From: CAWIUB01 sp963839175
Lineage (GTDB): Bacteria; Actinomycetota; Actinomycetes; Mycobacteriales; Jatrophihabitantaceae
DNA length: 64,000 nucleotides
Direction of reading: 5' to 3'
Assembly: GCA_963839175.1 (NCBI GenBank)
Contig: CAWIUB010000025.1
Location: forward strand, 1-64,000
Shown here: piece by piece, positions 62,559-64,000 of the stretch
Layout of the letters: each line of letters begins with the position of its first letter
Numbering within the stretch: the first letter of the stretch is position 1
Made by a program: the position numbers and the translations under genes
Notes under the pieces: generated by a model
What the model was told of the DNA's origin: nothing
What the model saw: the letters and a program-made list of their open reading frames with translations, nothing else
Databases searched by the model: none

Positions 62559-64000
62559 TCAGGGGCGTGGGTGCGGCATGCCGATCTGCACGGTCGAGCG
62601 GCGGTTGGCGTGGGCGTCGAGTTGGGCGAGCTTGTTGCGGGCGGCGGCGAGGCTGACCTGCAGACCGTCGACTTCGCCGAGCCAGCCTTCGGTGCGGGCT
62701 TCGGCGATGCGGTCGATGAGGTTGTCGTGGATCTGGATTAGCCGGGCCCGCTGAGCGGGGTCGGGTCGTAGTAGCGGGCAGCGGATGCAGCTGTGCTCGT
62801 GGATGCAACTGGTTCCGTAGGCGCGCCCGCAGGTGCCCAGGGAGAGCTTGCGGCGTTGGAAGTGGCCGAGGAACTCCTCCCATTCCTCGTCGGTGGGGGT
62901 GCGGTATTCCTCGCTGGGGCGCAGCGTGCGGCGGCGGGCGATGAACGCGCGGTGGGCGGTGATGACCTCGTCGGGGTAGACGGCCTTGTAGCCCATGGTG
63001 ACGTTGATGTCGCGGTGGCCGGCGACCAGTTGGGCGATGTGCGGCGGCATCCCGTGCATGATCGCGTCGGTGATCAGGATCCGGCGGAAGTCGTGAGGCA
63101 CGAAGCGCAGCGGTTGCCCGCTGGCGTCGGTGAGCCCGGTGCCGGCCAGCGCGGCGGTGATCAGCTCACGGATTGCCGGCCCGGTGATCGCGCGCTGTTC
63201 ACCGCCGAAGCGGCGCTGGAACAGCAGCGGCATCGGCGGGTTCCAGACTCGTTCGTGGTAGTCGTAGGCGACCACGAGCGGCACCATGCCGCTGTGGTCG
63301 CGGATTCGGCCGATGATCGCGGACAGGACGTCGGCCAGCTCTGGGCTGATCACGAGCAGCCGTTCGGCGTCGGTCTTGGACGGCGCGATCTGCAGCAGCG
63401 GGACGAGTTCACCGGTGGTCGGCAGCCGGTAGTGGATCAGGCTGTGGTGCGAGAGTTCGGTCAGCTCCTCGATTCGCACGCCGGTGTGGCGAAGAACCTC
63501 GACCGCGGCCCAGGTCCAGAACGCCCGGTGTTCTTCGTGGGACAGGTCGCGCCGCTTGCCGGTGTCGGGATCTTCGGCCCAGGTCTTGCCGACCGTGGCG
63601 TGGCTGGTGATCGCGCGGCGCAGCGTGTGACCCGCCGCGGTGAACAGCCCGCCGGGCTCGGTGGACTGTGCCGCCCGTAATCGTTCGGTAGCTGCGTGCA
63701 GGGCGTTGGTGACGGCGGCGGCGAGCACCGGCATGACCGGCAGGCGTTCGCGGGTGCGTTGATCCATCCGGGACTTGCGGTGGGAGCGCTTCTTCTTTTG
63801 CGCCGCGGCGTCGCCGTCTCGGATCGGGCAGGGCGCCACCCACGCTGCCCAGCGGGACGGATCGTCGGCGGCCCACTGGCTCAGGTCGAGATAGAAGGCG
63901 CGCACCGTCATCAGGTGGTCGGCGGCGTTGACCCGCGGCACCTGCCGTACGGCGACCTGTCCGTTGACGGTGGCGTGCACGGTCTTGGTGGCGATGCGCT
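62559..64000 (-). CDS. Large tyrosine-type site-specific recombinase (incomplete at window edge)
   Basis: A long integrase reading past the end of the window. Catalytic motifs: VLRHTGVRIEELTEL (Arg), FVPHDFRRILITDAIMHG (H-x-x-R), VAGHRDINVTMGYKAVYPD (His and Tyr). A C-terminal zinc-like cluster CIHEHSCIRCPLLRPDPA follows. Such large recombinases occur in multi-integrase elements of actinobacteria. No N-terminus is visible. Confidence 0.9.
   Translation of the reverse strand, partial: RIATKTVHATVNGQVAVRQVPRVNAADHLMTVRAFYLDLSQWAADDPSRWAAWVAPCPIRDGDAAAQKKKRSHRKSRMDQRTRERLPVMPVLAAAVTNALHAATERLRAAQSTEPGGLFTAAGHTLRRAITSHATVGKTWAEDPDTGKRRDLSHEEHRAFWTWAAVEVLRHTGVRIEELTELSHHSLIHYRLPTTGELVPLLQIAPSKTDAERLLVISPELADVLSAIIGRIRDHSGMVPLVVAYDYHERVWNPPMPLLFQRRFGGEQRAITGPAIRELITAALAGTGLTDASGQPLRFVPHDFRRILITDAIMHGMPPHIAQLVAGHRDINVTMGYKAVYPDEVITAHRAFIARRRTLRPSEEYRTPTDEEWEEFLGHFQRRKLSLGTCGRAYGTSCIHEHSCIRCPLLRPDPAQRARLIQIHDNLIDRIAEARTEGWLGEVDGLQVSLAAARNKLAQLDAHANRRSTVQIGMPHPRP

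Overview
The window is high-GC DNA with frequent GTG starts, ATGA/GTGA stop-start overlaps, F420-type luciferase-like oxidoreductases, a mycothiol-related TIGR03086 protein, a PucR regulator and a MoxR/DUF58/DUF4129 set. This points to an actinobacterium, probably a soil or environmental member of the Frankiales/Pseudonocardiales/Mycobacteriales-like groups. No rRNA is present, so the genus cannot be fixed.

Layout. 0-5.5 kb: a HyfB/NuoL-like transporter with DUF190, convergent with an MFS transporter and a broken dynamin-like GTPase. 5.5-10.3 kb: a tightly overlapped minus-strand operon (histidine phosphatase, DUF4129, membrane protein, MoxR, DUF58, membrane protein). 10.4-13.3 kb: small genes and remnants, an SMR exporter and TerC. 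13.4-22.6 kb: a PucR regulator, then a polyol uptake/catabolism cluster (ABC binding protein and permeases, polyol dehydrogenase, SorC-type regulator, APH-fold kinase, xylulokinase) with three matching palindromes as candidate operators; the binding protein and first permease are broken. 22.6-24 kb: an IS5-type element carrying an alpha/beta-hydrolase. 24-28.6 kb: small conserved genes, an ECF42-type sigma factor with its DGPF partner, an amidase lipoprotein and a tandem pair of GYD-domain genes. 28.8-33.5 kb: CrcB-DUF190-CrcB (fluoride exporter type) convergent with GTPase-MFS-HEAT, a second version of the first module. 33.7-37.5 kb: aldehyde dehydrogenase, P450, pterin dehydratase, oligoribonuclease, tRNA-His and tRNA-Lys.

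37.8-40.6 kb is a small island between tRNA-Lys and a duplicated tRNA-Lys 3' end, containing antitoxin-type and nucleotidyltransferase genes. 40.6-61.6 kb is accessory DNA rich in toxin-antitoxin pairs, small stress and xenobiotic genes, two sigma factor or regulator loci, a complete-ended ISKra4-type element, and many frameshifted or nonsense-interrupted genes. 61.7-64 kb holds a truncated IS110 transposase abutting a large tyrosine recombinase that leaves the window.

Three observations stand out. (1) The GTPase-MFS module occurs twice with about 1.6 kb nearly identical, and each copy has lost the opposite gene: GTPase broken in copy 1, MFS broken in copy 2. (2) A 50-nt element with two hairpins and a possible loop-tail pseudoknot precedes three genes (both GTPases and the histidine phosphatase). 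It looks like an RNA regulator rather than coding sequence. (3) The recurrent neighbourhood DUF190 + CrcB or proton-channel + MFS + dynamin-like GTPase + HEAT may be an uncharacterised ion or membrane-stress system. Frameshifts are common enough that sequencing indels must be excluded before every lesion is accepted as biological.
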